Shown: positions 47,947 to 56,415 of the stretch, in pieces
Layout of the letters: the number at the start of each line of letters is the position of its first letter
Position numbering within the stretch: the stretch's first letter is position 1
NCBI GenBank assembly: GCA_037045225.1
Contig: JBAOHZ010000009.1
Coordinates: 1,116,001-1,180,000, forward strand
Source: Nitrospira sp.
GTDB lineage: Bacteria > Nitrospirota > Nitrospiria > Nitrospirales > Nitrospiraceae
Direction of reading: 5' to 3'
DNA: 64,000 nt
Program-made: the position numbers and the translations under genes
The notes under the pieces: generated by a model
What the model saw: the letters and a program-made list of their open reading frames with translations, nothing else
Told to the model about the DNA's origin: nothing
Databases searched by the model: none

Positions 47947-48240
47947 ATGATCCTACACATTCTAGCCACACTCCTCCTGCTCCTTACGTATCCGGCACAT
48001 TTCGGTTTTGCCGCCGATCCGACGAGAGAGGTCGTCCTACTGGGCGGTACGATTCTCTCGATCGATCAGGAAGCCCTGACCATCACCATTCAAATGCCCT
48101 CAGGAGAATCACAAGCCCTCCCGCTCATCAACCGTCGCCTCTTGCAAGGCCTCGGCATCGGCGACCATGTGAGTTTTGAGCTGGATGAGGAAAACCGGTT
48201 GATCAAGATCACCAAATTGCCAGTCGACCCGGCCAACTGA
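47947..48240 (+). CDS. Small exported OB-fold-like protein
   Basis: The 97-residue protein has a signal peptide (ILHILATLLLLLTYPAHFGF) and a mature domain TREVVLLGGTILSIDQEALT, IGDHVSFELDEENRLIKITK. The layout resembles CusF/YdeI-type OB folds, but the copper ligands of CusF (His, Trp and two Met) are absent. Function unknown. It is 158 bases from the acetate kinase start, divergently. Confidence 0.7.
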   Translation: MILHILATLLLLLTYPAHFGFAADPTREVVLLGGTILSIDQEALTITIQMPSGESQALPLINRRLLQGLGIGDHVSFELDEENRLIKITKLPVDPAN

Positions 48241-48387
48241 CCGGATCTGACCACCGCGCCGCTCCCCTGCGACACGCCCAAATCACCCTACAGGCTCCGT
48301 CGGTTTCTCAGACGGGAGATTCTTGTATAATGCCGCCCATTCTCTCATCGAGGACATACCTTCACCCTCATCTGAAACGGAGGCCGC

Positions 48388-49149
48388 ATGAACCCGGGCA
48401 GCGATCGACTTCTCCCTTCCCTCGTCTTCGCACTTCTCGCGTACACCCTCTACTCGCCCATCGAGGCCCGGGCAGCTGAACCGACCGGTGACGCAGTCAC
48501 CACACAGGCGCTGGAACGACTGATCGAGCAGTACATTCGAAGCCATCCCGAAGTCATCGAGCAATCCCTCCAGTCGCTGGAAAATAAACGCGCGGCAGAA
48601 GAACAAGAACGACAGAAAACTGCCCTTGCCGCACATCAGCAGGAGCTGCTCCATGATCCGGACTCGCCGGTGAGTGGAAATCCAGCCGGGGATGTGACCG
48701 TGGTGGAGTTCTTCGACTATCGCTGCGGGTATTGCAAACGCGCGGCCTCGGCCTTGACTCAACTCCAGCAGAGCGACACAAGGGTGCGTGTCGTCTACAA
48801 AGACTTTCCGATTCTTGGAGAGACCTCTGAATTGGCGGCTAAGGCGGCACTCGCCTCAAATCTGCAGGGCAAACACCAGGCTTTTCATGAGGCCTTGCTG
48901 GCGACGAAAGACGATCTCACCAAAGAGCACCTCTTCCATATCGCGCAAGAAGCCGGCATAGACGTGCATCGACTCGATGAGGACATGACACGACCGGAAT
49001 GGCAACCGATCATCGAACGCAATCGCGCCCTCGCCAAAACCCTCGGCATCACAGGCACGCCGGCCTTCATCGTCGGCCACGATCTCGTGCCCGGCGCCTT
49101 AGATCTGAAAATGCTCCAGGAATTGGTGGCTCACAAGCGCAAGCAGTGA
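48388..49149 (+). CDS. DsbA-family thiol:disulfide oxidoreductase (Com1-like)
   Basis: The 253-residue exported protein has a signal peptide, an N-terminal helical segment (LERLIEQYIRSHPEVIEQSL), then a thioredoxin domain with FFDYRCGYCKRAASAL (CGYC active site) and TGTPAFIVG with the cis-proline. Helical insert as in DsbA. It likely oxidises or isomerises disulfides in the periplasm. The N-terminal extension matches the Com1/DsbA (PF13462-type) subgroup. No DsbB gene is nearby. Confidence 0.93.
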   Translation: MNPGSDRLLPSLVFALLAYTLYSPIEARAAEPTGDAVTTQALERLIEQYIRSHPEVIEQSLQSLENKRAAEEQERQKTALAAHQQELLHDPDSPVSGNPAGDVTVVEFFDYRCGYCKRAASALTQLQQSDTRVRVVYKDFPILGETSELAAKAALASNLQGKHQAFHEALLATKDDLTKEHLFHIAQEAGIDVHRLDEDMTRPEWQPIIERNRALAKTLGITGTPAFIVGHDLVPGALDLKMLQELVAHKRKQ

Positions 49150-49356
49150 TTGCCTGCGCCCGCCTGATTGTCTGATATGTGACGGGAACAGAGAAGACCT
49201 ATCGAAACCAGACGGGAACGCGCTCAGACCCTAACAGGCTGCGAATTGGCTCGATTGAGGCGCAATGCGCATGATCGACTGATGCGCCCGTATGGCGGGA
49301 AATCGAGAGGGGGCGTCTCTACTCTCAGTTGTACGCCACGAGCCGTACACGCTTCC

Positions 49357-49384
49357 CCAGACGAGATACGCTTCACGCTTCACG
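49357..49384 (-). repeat. Heptameric CGT repeat, copy 3
   Basis: On the minus strand four 7-base units in register: two CGTGAAG, one CGTATCT and one CGTCTGG. The same units occur in copies 1 and 2, in the opposite orientation relative to the window. Confidence 0.6.
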
Positions 49385-49385
49385 G

Positions 49386-49425
49386 GTCCAAAGGCCGCCG
49401 CTGGCGGACTTTTTCCGCATCCTGC
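49386..49425 (+). terminator. Intergenic repeat copy C containing a Rho-independent terminator
   Basis: CCGCC-GCT-GGCGG (49395-49407) followed by AC and TTTTT is a compact intrinsic terminator on the plus strand, 245 bases after the dsbA-like gene. The surrounding words (AAGGCCGCCGCTGG, CCGCATCCTG) match elements A and B, so this is the terminator end of the same repeat family. Confidence 0.6.
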
Positions 49426-49434
49426 TACACGCAA

Positions 49435-49464
49435 CTGCGGGAGAGCCCCTTGGCTCTCCCGCAG
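49435..49464. terminator. Perfect 13-bp hairpin between convergent genes
   Basis: CTGCGGGAGAGCC (49435-49447) and GGCTCTCCCGCAG (49452-49464) enclose CCTT. It is 70 bases beyond the 3' end of the multicopper oxidase gene. No T-tract follows on either strand, as for the hairpins at 9350, 9768 and 42219. Confidence 0.6.
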
Positions 49465-49533
49465 TCTTGGTGATTAGGACCGGCACTGCATCCATTGGCG
49501 GCACTTACGGAAGGTGATGCCGCCTCCTCACCA

Positions 49534-52500
49534 CTATCGAGTTGGATTCGAGGTTCGGGAGACAGTGGGATCTCCCGACTCGAGCCCCGCCCGCTTGATG
49601 GAAGGCGCCTGCTGACTCAACGGGAGGATCCGTTGATCGTCATGCGGCAACACCTTCATCAATCCCCACTGCCCTGATTGGGCGTAGGGCAACCGTTGGT
49701 TGCTCCAGACATAGTCACCCGGGAGGCGGAAGCTTCCGCCGGCCGCCGGAATGAACGCATCGAGGGTCTCCGACGCGGAGAACTCCACGACGCTGATCTG
49801 GTCGGCACCGCGCATGAACGGCTCGATCGGCCACTCATGCTTCTCAACGCTGAACATCCCGTTCTGCTCATTGCTCGCCCCGAACACATGGATGCGCACC
49901 GGATCTCCGGCATGCGCCTCGATGAGCGGCGTCGCAATGCTCTCGGGTTTATCGACCGAGCAAGGCTGGAAGACCTTGCCCAACGTGCAACCGTTGGACT
50001 CCCGGAACTTATACGGTTCCGAGCGGTAGTTGACGGCCGTCAGACCCGCCGTGTTTTGCACGTAGGGCATGAAGCTCGTCCCGATGATGTTGTCTTCATC
50101 CTGGAAGAACAGGGCCACATCGCGGTAGTTCTGGCGATGTTCATACCCCTGAATCGTCCGATCCACAATCACGTCGGCGACCCAGCTGTTCTTCGTAGAA
50201 ATATCCGCACCCGTCTTCGGATCGCGATACGTGGCCCCCTTCGGCCCGATCACGATACCGCCGTAGAGTCCATTACGCGGATTGGTCATCACATTCCCCC
50301 AATCCCACACCAGGGAGGCAGTCTCCCCGATGAACGGATCGGCGTAGTACGTGTACGTACGGCTCTCACCCGGAGCAACCGTTTGCTCGCCCGGATTATT
50401 GCCGACGTTCGCACCCAGGGAATCCTTCGGATCGAACGCCAGGCCCAGCGCCGAGAAAGACGCCCGACCCTGCTTCATCTTGTTGGTCAACTTGACCTTG
50501 AGACAGTCCCCGACGTTGGCGCGCAACGTCAGAGGCATCGGTTGCACACCGGACGCCACGGCCGACACATCCTCTTCCAAGGTGTAGATCTTGGCATCGG
50601 GATTGACCATCTGAATCGTCCGCTCGAAGTCGACCTCGATAGCATCCGGTGCTTTCGGGTTCAACTTCATGGACGGGAAATCGATCGCCACGACGTTGAA
50701 ATTCTTCACCGGGGCCTCGGCAGGACACACGGCCAACGATTTGGGAATTTCATTGCGGCCGCTGTACCCGGCCGGCAACTTCTGCAGATCCGACACATCC
50801 TTATCGAGAACCCGCAAGATGCCCCAGGCACCTTCCGAGAACTTGGACGAACGTCCGTTGAAGTGGATGTAGTCGCCCGCCTGCAGTCTCGGTCCGCCCG
50901 CCTGCGGCACCACCAAGTCGTACCGCTCGGCAATGCCGACATGGATCGAGTTCTTCCGATTCGCGTCACCGGCATACCGCTCAGTCAGATAGGTATGTCC
51001 GGAGAGCGTCCAGACCATGCTTTCATTGGTCATGGTCTGCAACAACCGGAAGACCACCGTATCGCCCAGGTACGCGCGTACCATCGGCGTGTATGGATCG
51101 CCGTGCACAGCGCTGCTGAAGAGTTTCGACATATCCGGATTGGCCGCCATACGGCCGGAGATCGGCTCCGCCCGGAAGTTCAGGCTGCCGCCCGTCGTAT
51201 GCGTGCCGCCGTTCAGGAACGGCATCGGCGTCATCTTGATATGGTCAGGAATCGGGAAGGAAATCGTCTTGCCCGCTTCCAGCGCCACCTCAACCGGCTG
51301 CCCCGGAGGATTACCGGCCGTCACGATATTGATCGTGTGCGGCACACTGTCGTTCAACTGCACGAGCAACTCACGGAAGCTGCCGTTCACCCCGTAGCCC
51401 ACAGGCTCCGCGGTGCGGATGTCCGCCAACGGACCGCTCCGGATCGGCGCTCCGGTCTTGGGATTGTGATACGTCGAACCGACCGGCTCCACGATCATCG
51501 TGCCGAATCCGCCGTGGCCCCAGGTAATTCGGCCCAACGCATGATCGTGCCAGAACACCGTGCCCACATCGGAGTCGACCCAGAACCGCTGCCGAACGAA
51601 CTCAACCGTCACGATATCCTTCACCGGATGGTCGTTCTTCAAGGGGCGCACCAGGGTGATCTCATTCCCCTTAATCGACTTGATCCGGCCGACTTCATTC
51701 CCGCCGACATTGTCCGCGCCGATCAGGATTTCGATCTCCGGATGATACTGCGCCGCGTTCTTGACGGTAATGACTCGCTCCCCCTTCTTCGCCGCCTTGG
51801 TGAAGGTGGTGTTCAAGGGCAAGGGCAACCCCTTGTCGGTCTTCTTCTCCAGCATGGTAAACGGACGCACCGACTGTTCGTTCGAGAAGCCGGTGATCAC
51901 GCCGTCCGACGACTGGTTGTCGAACTGCAGGAAATGCCAATGGGTATTGACCTTCGACGCATGAAAATTCGAGAAGTCATCGTCATCCCATTCGCTGGTC
52001 AACATCCAATCGACGCAATCGTAGATGTTGGACCGCACGACCAACGGAAACTTCAGGTCGTTGTTCTTCCGAACGGCGGCTTCTTCTTCGTGCAACACAT
52101 AGATCAACCCGCCTTCATCCATAATCGCCGGCGTGTTGCCCTGCTTATCGGCCAACATCATCGGCGTGTGAATGAAGTGCACGTTGTATTTTTTCGAACC
52201 GGCATTTTCCGGGCACAGGCTCCATCGCCCGTTTTCTCCCGGCTTGGCCGGGTAGGAACTCGGCAACCCGTCCTCTTCCAGATGGATCATCTCTAGCCAC
52301 GGGGAAGGATTGTGGCCTTTGGAGAACGGCACCCGGCGACCGAAATGCGGCTTCAAATGCGGCCAGGACACTTTCCCGGTCGTCGGTTCGAAGACGATCG
52401 GGAGTCGCTCGTTCGGATGCGCCGACTGATAGCGCGGATTCGGCACCGTGTTTTCAGGCTCGGTCATGGCGCGATGGCCCTGCCAACCCCAGTTCAGCAC

Positions 52501-54417
52501 ACTGGCGTCGTACGACTTGGTCTGCTCACGCTCATCTTTTTTGTGACCAGGCAAGCCCTGCGGCGGAAACTGCATCTCGACCCAGTCCTTCACAGTCACT
52601 AGAGCCGGGGTCGCCTTCCAATCGGTCTTGCCCTTCTCGATGATCGTGAATTGCTTGCCGAACCAATCGACCGTCTTGCCGATCAACTCGTCGGAGGTGA
52701 CACCCACCTTGATCCGGCCCTTCCGGTCCGGCAACTCCAACAGGTCCGGCATCACATCGTTGTGGTTCGCGCCCTGCTGAATGGTGTTGTACACGCGCCA
52801 GTAGCCCCACATCCCCGCGATGTAGTGATGGGCCACGTGGCAATGGAACAGGAAGTCTCCGGCCAGCTGCTGGCAGAGACCTGATCCGCACTCGGTTTCC
52901 AAGTCCATCGTCTCCGACGGACCGATCACTTCCACATCCACCCGATCGGACTTCGTCCGGATCACCGGATATTTCACCGGGCCGTTCTTCGCCGTGTGCC
53001 AGAGCGGCATTTCATCGATCGCCCGCGGGCTGCGCGGCCAACGGATTGACCCTCCGTGCGGATGATGGGAATGGAACACTTCCGACCCACCGTGCACCAA
53101 CCGGAACTTGGCCGGGTCACCGAGATAGCTGCGCGGAATGGTCGTGGCTGGATCGCCAAACGTGTAGGCGCTGTAGGCCATCGACTCGTCTTCGAAGCCG
53201 AAATATTCATGCTGTGTCTGCATGTTGTCCACGCCGAACGGCTCGCTGCGGTAGTTCAACGCGCGGGCCACCGGGCGATAGACGTCGGTCAACGGATCGC
53301 GTTGCGGAATGAAGTCGCCCTTCTTATTCAATGGGCGGAACGCTTCATCGCCGACCTCGTGATAAAACAGCACGAACTCACGAAAGTCCGGGCCGGTTCC
53401 ATTCTTAATAATCGCCTGCCAGCCGCTCTTGGTGGGCTGAGGATCCCCGGTGCCCAACGGCTCCAGATACTCCGAGCCTTTCGGTTCGATCACAAACGAC
53501 CCGAAGAGGCCCATCACGGTCAATTCGCGGTCGTTGCTGTACGAATGGAACTGGCGGCTCCCCTCCTGCTGCGTAGGCGGAATATACCATTCCATGTCCA
53601 CGGCCTTTCCCGGTCCGGCAATGCTGTCCGGATTGGTGGTGCTGGCCGGCTGACCCGTGGCCGCCATCACCATGCTGGAGCCGTGAATATTGAGACTGAC
53701 CTCTTCCGTGCCCTCCAGCGCATTGCGGAGCGTGAGCTTGACGCAATCACCCTGGTTGCCGCGAAGGACCAACGGCTGAATCCATTGATTCTGCAACCCG
53801 TTCATCACCGCGCCCGGGTTGTAGCCTTCCACGTCACGCGCTTCTTTGTTCTTCGTTTCTTCCGCGCGAACCTTGTCGATGTTTTCCGTCAGCACGTACA
53901 TATAGCCGGGATAAAAATCGAGCCACATGTTCAGCGTGATCTCGACGTTGATCGCAGAGACGTCGTACGAGCGCACCGGGGCAGTGACCGGGCAGCGTCC
54001 GCCGCCAATCGACACGGGCTCGGCGGAAGGATTGGACATCAGAAGGATGTCCTGATTACCCGCACCGTACTGGTGCATCATGTTGATGTTATTGTACTGG
54101 CCGCCGGTCCGCTGCACCTCGGCGTCATGCACCATTTGCTCGTTGATCTTTTCCATGATGCGCTGGTGTTGCCGCTCCATCATGGCCGTCCGCTCGACGT
54201 GCCCTTCCTTGGCATCCTCGACAATGGTCTGCCCCTTGAGCTGCTCCGCCCAAGCCGGCTGATTGTGCGCCGCGACATGCAAGTCGGTCGGCTCCGCCGA
54301 CGCGACGTGGAACGCCCCGATGCAGACTGTCGGGAGCATCGCCCCCAGCAGATACTTCCAGGCTGCCCGGGACCTTCGCTGACTGTACTTCTTCGGCCCG
54401 CTTCGTACCGATCTCAT
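49534..54417 (-). CDS. Giant multicopper oxidase with permuted copper sites (1,627 residues)
   Basis: A signal peptide (AWKYLLGAMLPTVCIGAFHV, cleaved near SAEP) is followed by a chain of at least six cupredoxin-like domains. Copper ligands are in the non-standard order: HSHHPHGG near residue 446 and FHCHVAHHYIAGMWGYW near 525 (T1 and T3 ligands incl. axial Met), then THWHFLQFDN near 824 and FWHDHALGRITWG near 955. Most oxidases have HxH sites first. The MnxG-type Mn(II) oxidase is known for a similar order, so a metal oxidase is a fair but unproved guess. Flanking domains lack full ligands. GAGGAGG supports the start at 54417. The upstream gap holds a sigma-54 promoter. Confidence 0.92.
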   Translation of the reverse strand: MRSVRSGPKKYSQRRSRAAWKYLLGAMLPTVCIGAFHVASAEPTDLHVAAHNQPAWAEQLKGQTIVEDAKEGHVERTAMMERQHQRIMEKINEQMVHDAEVQRTGGQYNNINMMHQYGAGNQDILLMSNPSAEPVSIGGGRCPVTAPVRSYDVSAINVEITLNMWLDFYPGYMYVLTENIDKVRAEETKNKEARDVEGYNPGAVMNGLQNQWIQPLVLRGNQGDCVKLTLRNALEGTEEVSLNIHGSSMVMAATGQPASTTNPDSIAGPGKAVDMEWYIPPTQQEGSRQFHSYSNDRELTVMGLFGSFVIEPKGSEYLEPLGTGDPQPTKSGWQAIIKNGTGPDFREFVLFYHEVGDEAFRPLNKKGDFIPQRDPLTDVYRPVARALNYRSEPFGVDNMQTQHEYFGFEDESMAYSAYTFGDPATTIPRSYLGDPAKFRLVHGGSEVFHSHHPHGGSIRWPRSPRAIDEMPLWHTAKNGPVKYPVIRTKSDRVDVEVIGPSETMDLETECGSGLCQQLAGDFLFHCHVAHHYIAGMWGYWRVYNTIQQGANHNDVMPDLLELPDRKGRIKVGVTSDELIGKTVDWFGKQFTIIEKGKTDWKATPALVTVKDWVEMQFPPQGLPGHKKDEREQTKSYDASVLNWGWQGHRAMTEPENTVPNPRYQSAHPNERLPIVFEPTTGKVSWPHLKPHFGRRVPFSKGHNPSPWLEMIHLEEDGLPSSYPAKPGENGRWSLCPENAGSKKYNVHFIHTPMMLADKQGNTPAIMDEGGLIYVLHEEEAAVRKNNDLKFPLVVRSNIYDCVDWMLTSEWDDDDFSNFHASKVNTHWHFLQFDNQSSDGVITGFSNEQSVRPFTMLEKKTDKGLPLPLNTTFTKAAKKGERVITVKNAAQYHPEIEILIGADNVGGNEVGRIKSIKGNEITLVRPLKNDHPVKDIVTVEFVRQRFWVDSDVGTVFWHDHALGRITWGHGGFGTMIVEPVGSTYHNPKTGAPIRSGPLADIRTAEPVGYGVNGSFRELLVQLNDSVPHTINIVTAGNPPGQPVEVALEAGKTISFPIPDHIKMTPMPFLNGGTHTTGGSLNFRAEPISGRMAANPDMSKLFSSAVHGDPYTPMVRAYLGDTVVFRLLQTMTNESMVWTLSGHTYLTERYAGDANRKNSIHVGIAERYDLVVPQAGGPRLQAGDYIHFNGRSSKFSEGAWGILRVLDKDVSDLQKLPAGYSGRNEIPKSLAVCPAEAPVKNFNVVAIDFPSMKLNPKAPDAIEVDFERTIQMVNPDAKIYTLEEDVSAVASGVQPMPLTLRANVGDCLKVKLTNKMKQGRASFSALGLAFDPKDSLGANVGNNPGEQTVAPGESRTYTYYADPFIGETASLVWDWGNVMTNPRNGLYGGIVIGPKGATYRDPKTGADISTKNSWVADVIVDRTIQGYEHRQNYRDVALFFQDEDNIIGTSFMPYVQNTAGLTAVNYRSEPYKFRESNGCTLGKVFQPCSVDKPESIATPLIEAHAGDPVRIHVFGASNEQNGMFSVEKHEWPIEPFMRGADQISVVEFSASETLDAFIPAAGGSFRLPGDYVWSNQRLPYAQSGQWGLMKVLPHDDQRILPLSQQAPSIKRAGLESGDPTVSRTSNPTR

Positions 54418-54607
54418 TGACCTACCTCCTCTTGAAACCATAAACACCGCACCACGAGACTGCCGCGAGCGGTGCAGGTCCATGGGGACCTGCACCTCAT
54501 GGAGTGGAAAACTCCGGAGGCCGGTCCATCGTCTTCCACTACCTTGCTCGCGATCACTGCCACGATGGCGCGTCCCCCACTGCACGTATAAAGACGAGCA
54601 CCCTAGT

Positions 54608-54623
54608 AGCAACTCCCGTTCCA
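54608..54623 (-). promoter_or_regulatory. Sigma-54 (-24/-12) promoter of the multicopper oxidase gene
   Basis: On the minus strand the sequence is TGGAACGGGAGTTGCT. It differs from the consensus TGGCACGNNNNTTGCW at one position (A for C) and keeps both invariant dinucleotides GG and GC with 10 bases between. The start site would fall near 54596, leaving a leader of about 180 bases. An NtrC-type activator gene lies directly upstream in the same direction. Confidence 0.75.
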
Positions 54624-54695
54624 GCAAGATCAACGTCAAAAAAGCACACTTTTCCTTGGGAATTTCAGGCAACGAAGGGGCGGTCGCTCACACGA

Positions 54696-54715
54696 ATGGG
54701 GCGCAAGCGCCCCAT
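54696..54715. promoter_or_regulatory. 20-bp palindrome, possible activator site (UAS 1)
   Basis: ATGGGGCGC and GCGCCCCAT are perfect 9-bp arms around AA. The centre lies about 110 bases upstream of the predicted sigma-54 start, the usual distance for enhancer sites of NtrC-type activators. Confidence 0.55.
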
Positions 54716-54798
54716 CAAAAATGAGTGCGAGACGAAAAGAGATTGAATTTAGAAGCGAATGTGACGTGTCAGAAAAGTTTGTCTCAATGGGACTTCGA

Positions 54799-54817
54799 CG
54801 CCCCATTCATCGGGGCG
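54799..54817. promoter_or_regulatory. Related palindrome, possible activator site (UAS 2)
   Basis: CGCCCC (54799-54804) and GGGGCG (54812-54817) flank a 7-base centre. It shares the half-site GCCCCAT with UAS 1 and lies about 103 bases from it, close to ten helical turns. Confidence 0.4.
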
Positions 54818-54987
54818 GATGGAGCGGCATTCATCACACCGTGAACAGACACGGTGAAGGCGTGATGGGAAACGGTGAGTGATCGGTATCGGTCCCTCGC
54901 GAGCAGGCAATCATACTGAGACCGTACGGTGAGCCTCGCCGGACGAGAGAATCGGACGCCGGAGCATGGAATCATGAAGAGTCTTGG

Positions 54988-56415
54988 CTAGAACAGCTCG
55001 CGCAGGCCGTGCTTCTTGACCATGCGTTCGATCGTCTTTCGATCGACGCCGGATTCCCGCGCCGCCCGCCCCATGTGGCCGTCGTGACGCTTGAGGAGAT
55101 CGATCAAAAAACTGCGCTCAAACGTCGTCACGGCCGCCTGCTTGGCATGTTTGAAGGAGCCGGCTTCGCCGGAGGCTGATTCCTCGCCTCCGCACTCCCG
55201 CACACGATCGGGCAAGTGCGCGCTCGTGATGATCGGCCCATCGGCCAGCACCGCAGCCCGCTCAATGACGTTTTGCAGCTCCCGTACATTCCCCGGCCAG
55301 GAGTATCCACACAACAGATCCGTCGCCGAAGGATCCAACTCCGGCACGAACGCCAGGCCCAGCCGCTGCTGTTTCATGAACCGCCGCAGAAACTCTCGCG
55401 CCAGGAGGAGAATATCCCCCTCGCGAGTCCGCAAGGGCGGCAGCACAATGGGGATGACGTTCAGCCGGTAATACAGATCCTCGCGGAACTCACCCCGGCG
55501 ACAGGCCGATTCCAGATCCTGGTTGGACGCCGCAATCACCCGCACATCCACCTCCAGAAACCGAATGCCGCCCACCCGCCGCATCTGCCGTTCCTGCAAC
55601 ACCCGCAACAGTCGGGACTGCAAGGTTTGACTCATGCCGCTGACTTCATCGAGGAAAACGGTTCCACCGGCCGCCACTTCAAAGAGGCCGGGCTTCGAGA
55701 CATGGGCTCCCGTAAACGCCCCCTTCTCATGGCCGAACAATTCGGATTCCAGCAGGGTATCGGGCAGCGACACACAGTCCACCGGAATGAAGGGGCGGTC
55801 CGCCCGCAGACTGGCATCGTGAATGGCGCGCGCGACCAATTCTTTTCCCGTTCCGCTTTCTCCATACACCAGCACATTGGAATGGGTGGGGGCGACCTTT
55901 TCAATCAGAGTGAATACCGATTGCATGGCCAGGCTCTCACCGATGACTCGTGAGAGGCCGGTCCGCTTCCCGGGACGAACCTGCCCGGGAGCTTCGAGCG
56001 ACTTGGGTGTTCCGGCGGGCCCTGCCCCGACGGCACATCCCACCCCGTCCTCCCCGAACGCACGACGCGCAACCGACACCAGGTCCGCGCTCGTAAACGG
56101 CTTGGTAATATAGTCGAAGGCGCCGTACCGCATCGACGTGACCGCCGTCTGCACGGTGGCGTGAGCCGTCAGCAACACCACCTGCACCGACGGGTCGAGC
56201 CGTTTGGCCGCCGCCAGCACCTCAATCCCGTCGAGCTCAGGCATGCGCAAATCCGTGAGGATCAAGCCGGGCCGCTCACGCTCAATGACATCGAGCGCAC
56301 GGGCGGGATCACACTCGGTGAGACAGTCATACGGCACACGACTCAAAATCCGGCGGCAATTCTCCAGCGCATCCTGTTCGTCATCGACGATCAGGATTTT
56401 TCCTGCAATCCCCAT
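54988..56415 (-). CDS. NtrC-family sigma-54-dependent response regulator
   Basis: The 475-residue protein has a receiver domain with phospho-acceptor Asp55 in GLILTDLRMPELDG, an AAA+ domain with Walker A GESGTGKE (185-192), the sigma-54-contact loop GAFTGA (232-237) and GGTVFLDEVSGM as Walker B region, and a Fis-type HTH at the end (HMGRAARESGVDRKTIERMV). It should activate sigma-54 promoters after phosphorylation by its partner. The start at 56415 overlaps the kinase gene by 25 bases and has GAGGGAG upstream. A fitting promoter lies before the adjacent oxidase gene. Confidence 0.96.
   Translation of the reverse strand: MGIAGKILIVDDEQDALENCRRILSRVPYDCLTECDPARALDVIERERPGLILTDLRMPELDGIEVLAAAKRLDPSVQVVLLTAHATVQTAVTSMRYGAFDYITKPFTSADLVSVARRAFGEDGVGCAVGAGPAGTPKSLEAPGQVRPGKRTGLSRVIGESLAMQSVFTLIEKVAPTHSNVLVYGESGTGKELVARAIHDASLRADRPFIPVDCVSLPDTLLESELFGHEKGAFTGAHVSKPGLFEVAAGGTVFLDEVSGMSQTLQSRLLRVLQERQMRRVGGIRFLEVDVRVIAASNQDLESACRRGEFREDLYYRLNVIPIVLPPLRTREGDILLLAREFLRRFMKQQRLGLAFVPELDPSATDLLCGYSWPGNVRELQNVIERAAVLADGPIITSAHLPDRVRECGGEESASGEAGSFKHAKQAAVTTFERSFLIDLLKRHDGHMGRAARESGVDRKTIERMVKKHGLRELF

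Noticed and set aside
47947..48240. Copper-binding CusF-like protein
   Set aside because: The fold outline fits, but the His, Trp and Met copper ligands are absent, so copper binding is not claimed.
49678..52296. An 872-residue open frame antisense to the multicopper oxidase
   Set aside because: It is rich in Arg, His and Ile, has no ribosome binding site or family motif, and lies opposite well-supported copper motifs. Long antisense frames are expected in GC-rich genes.
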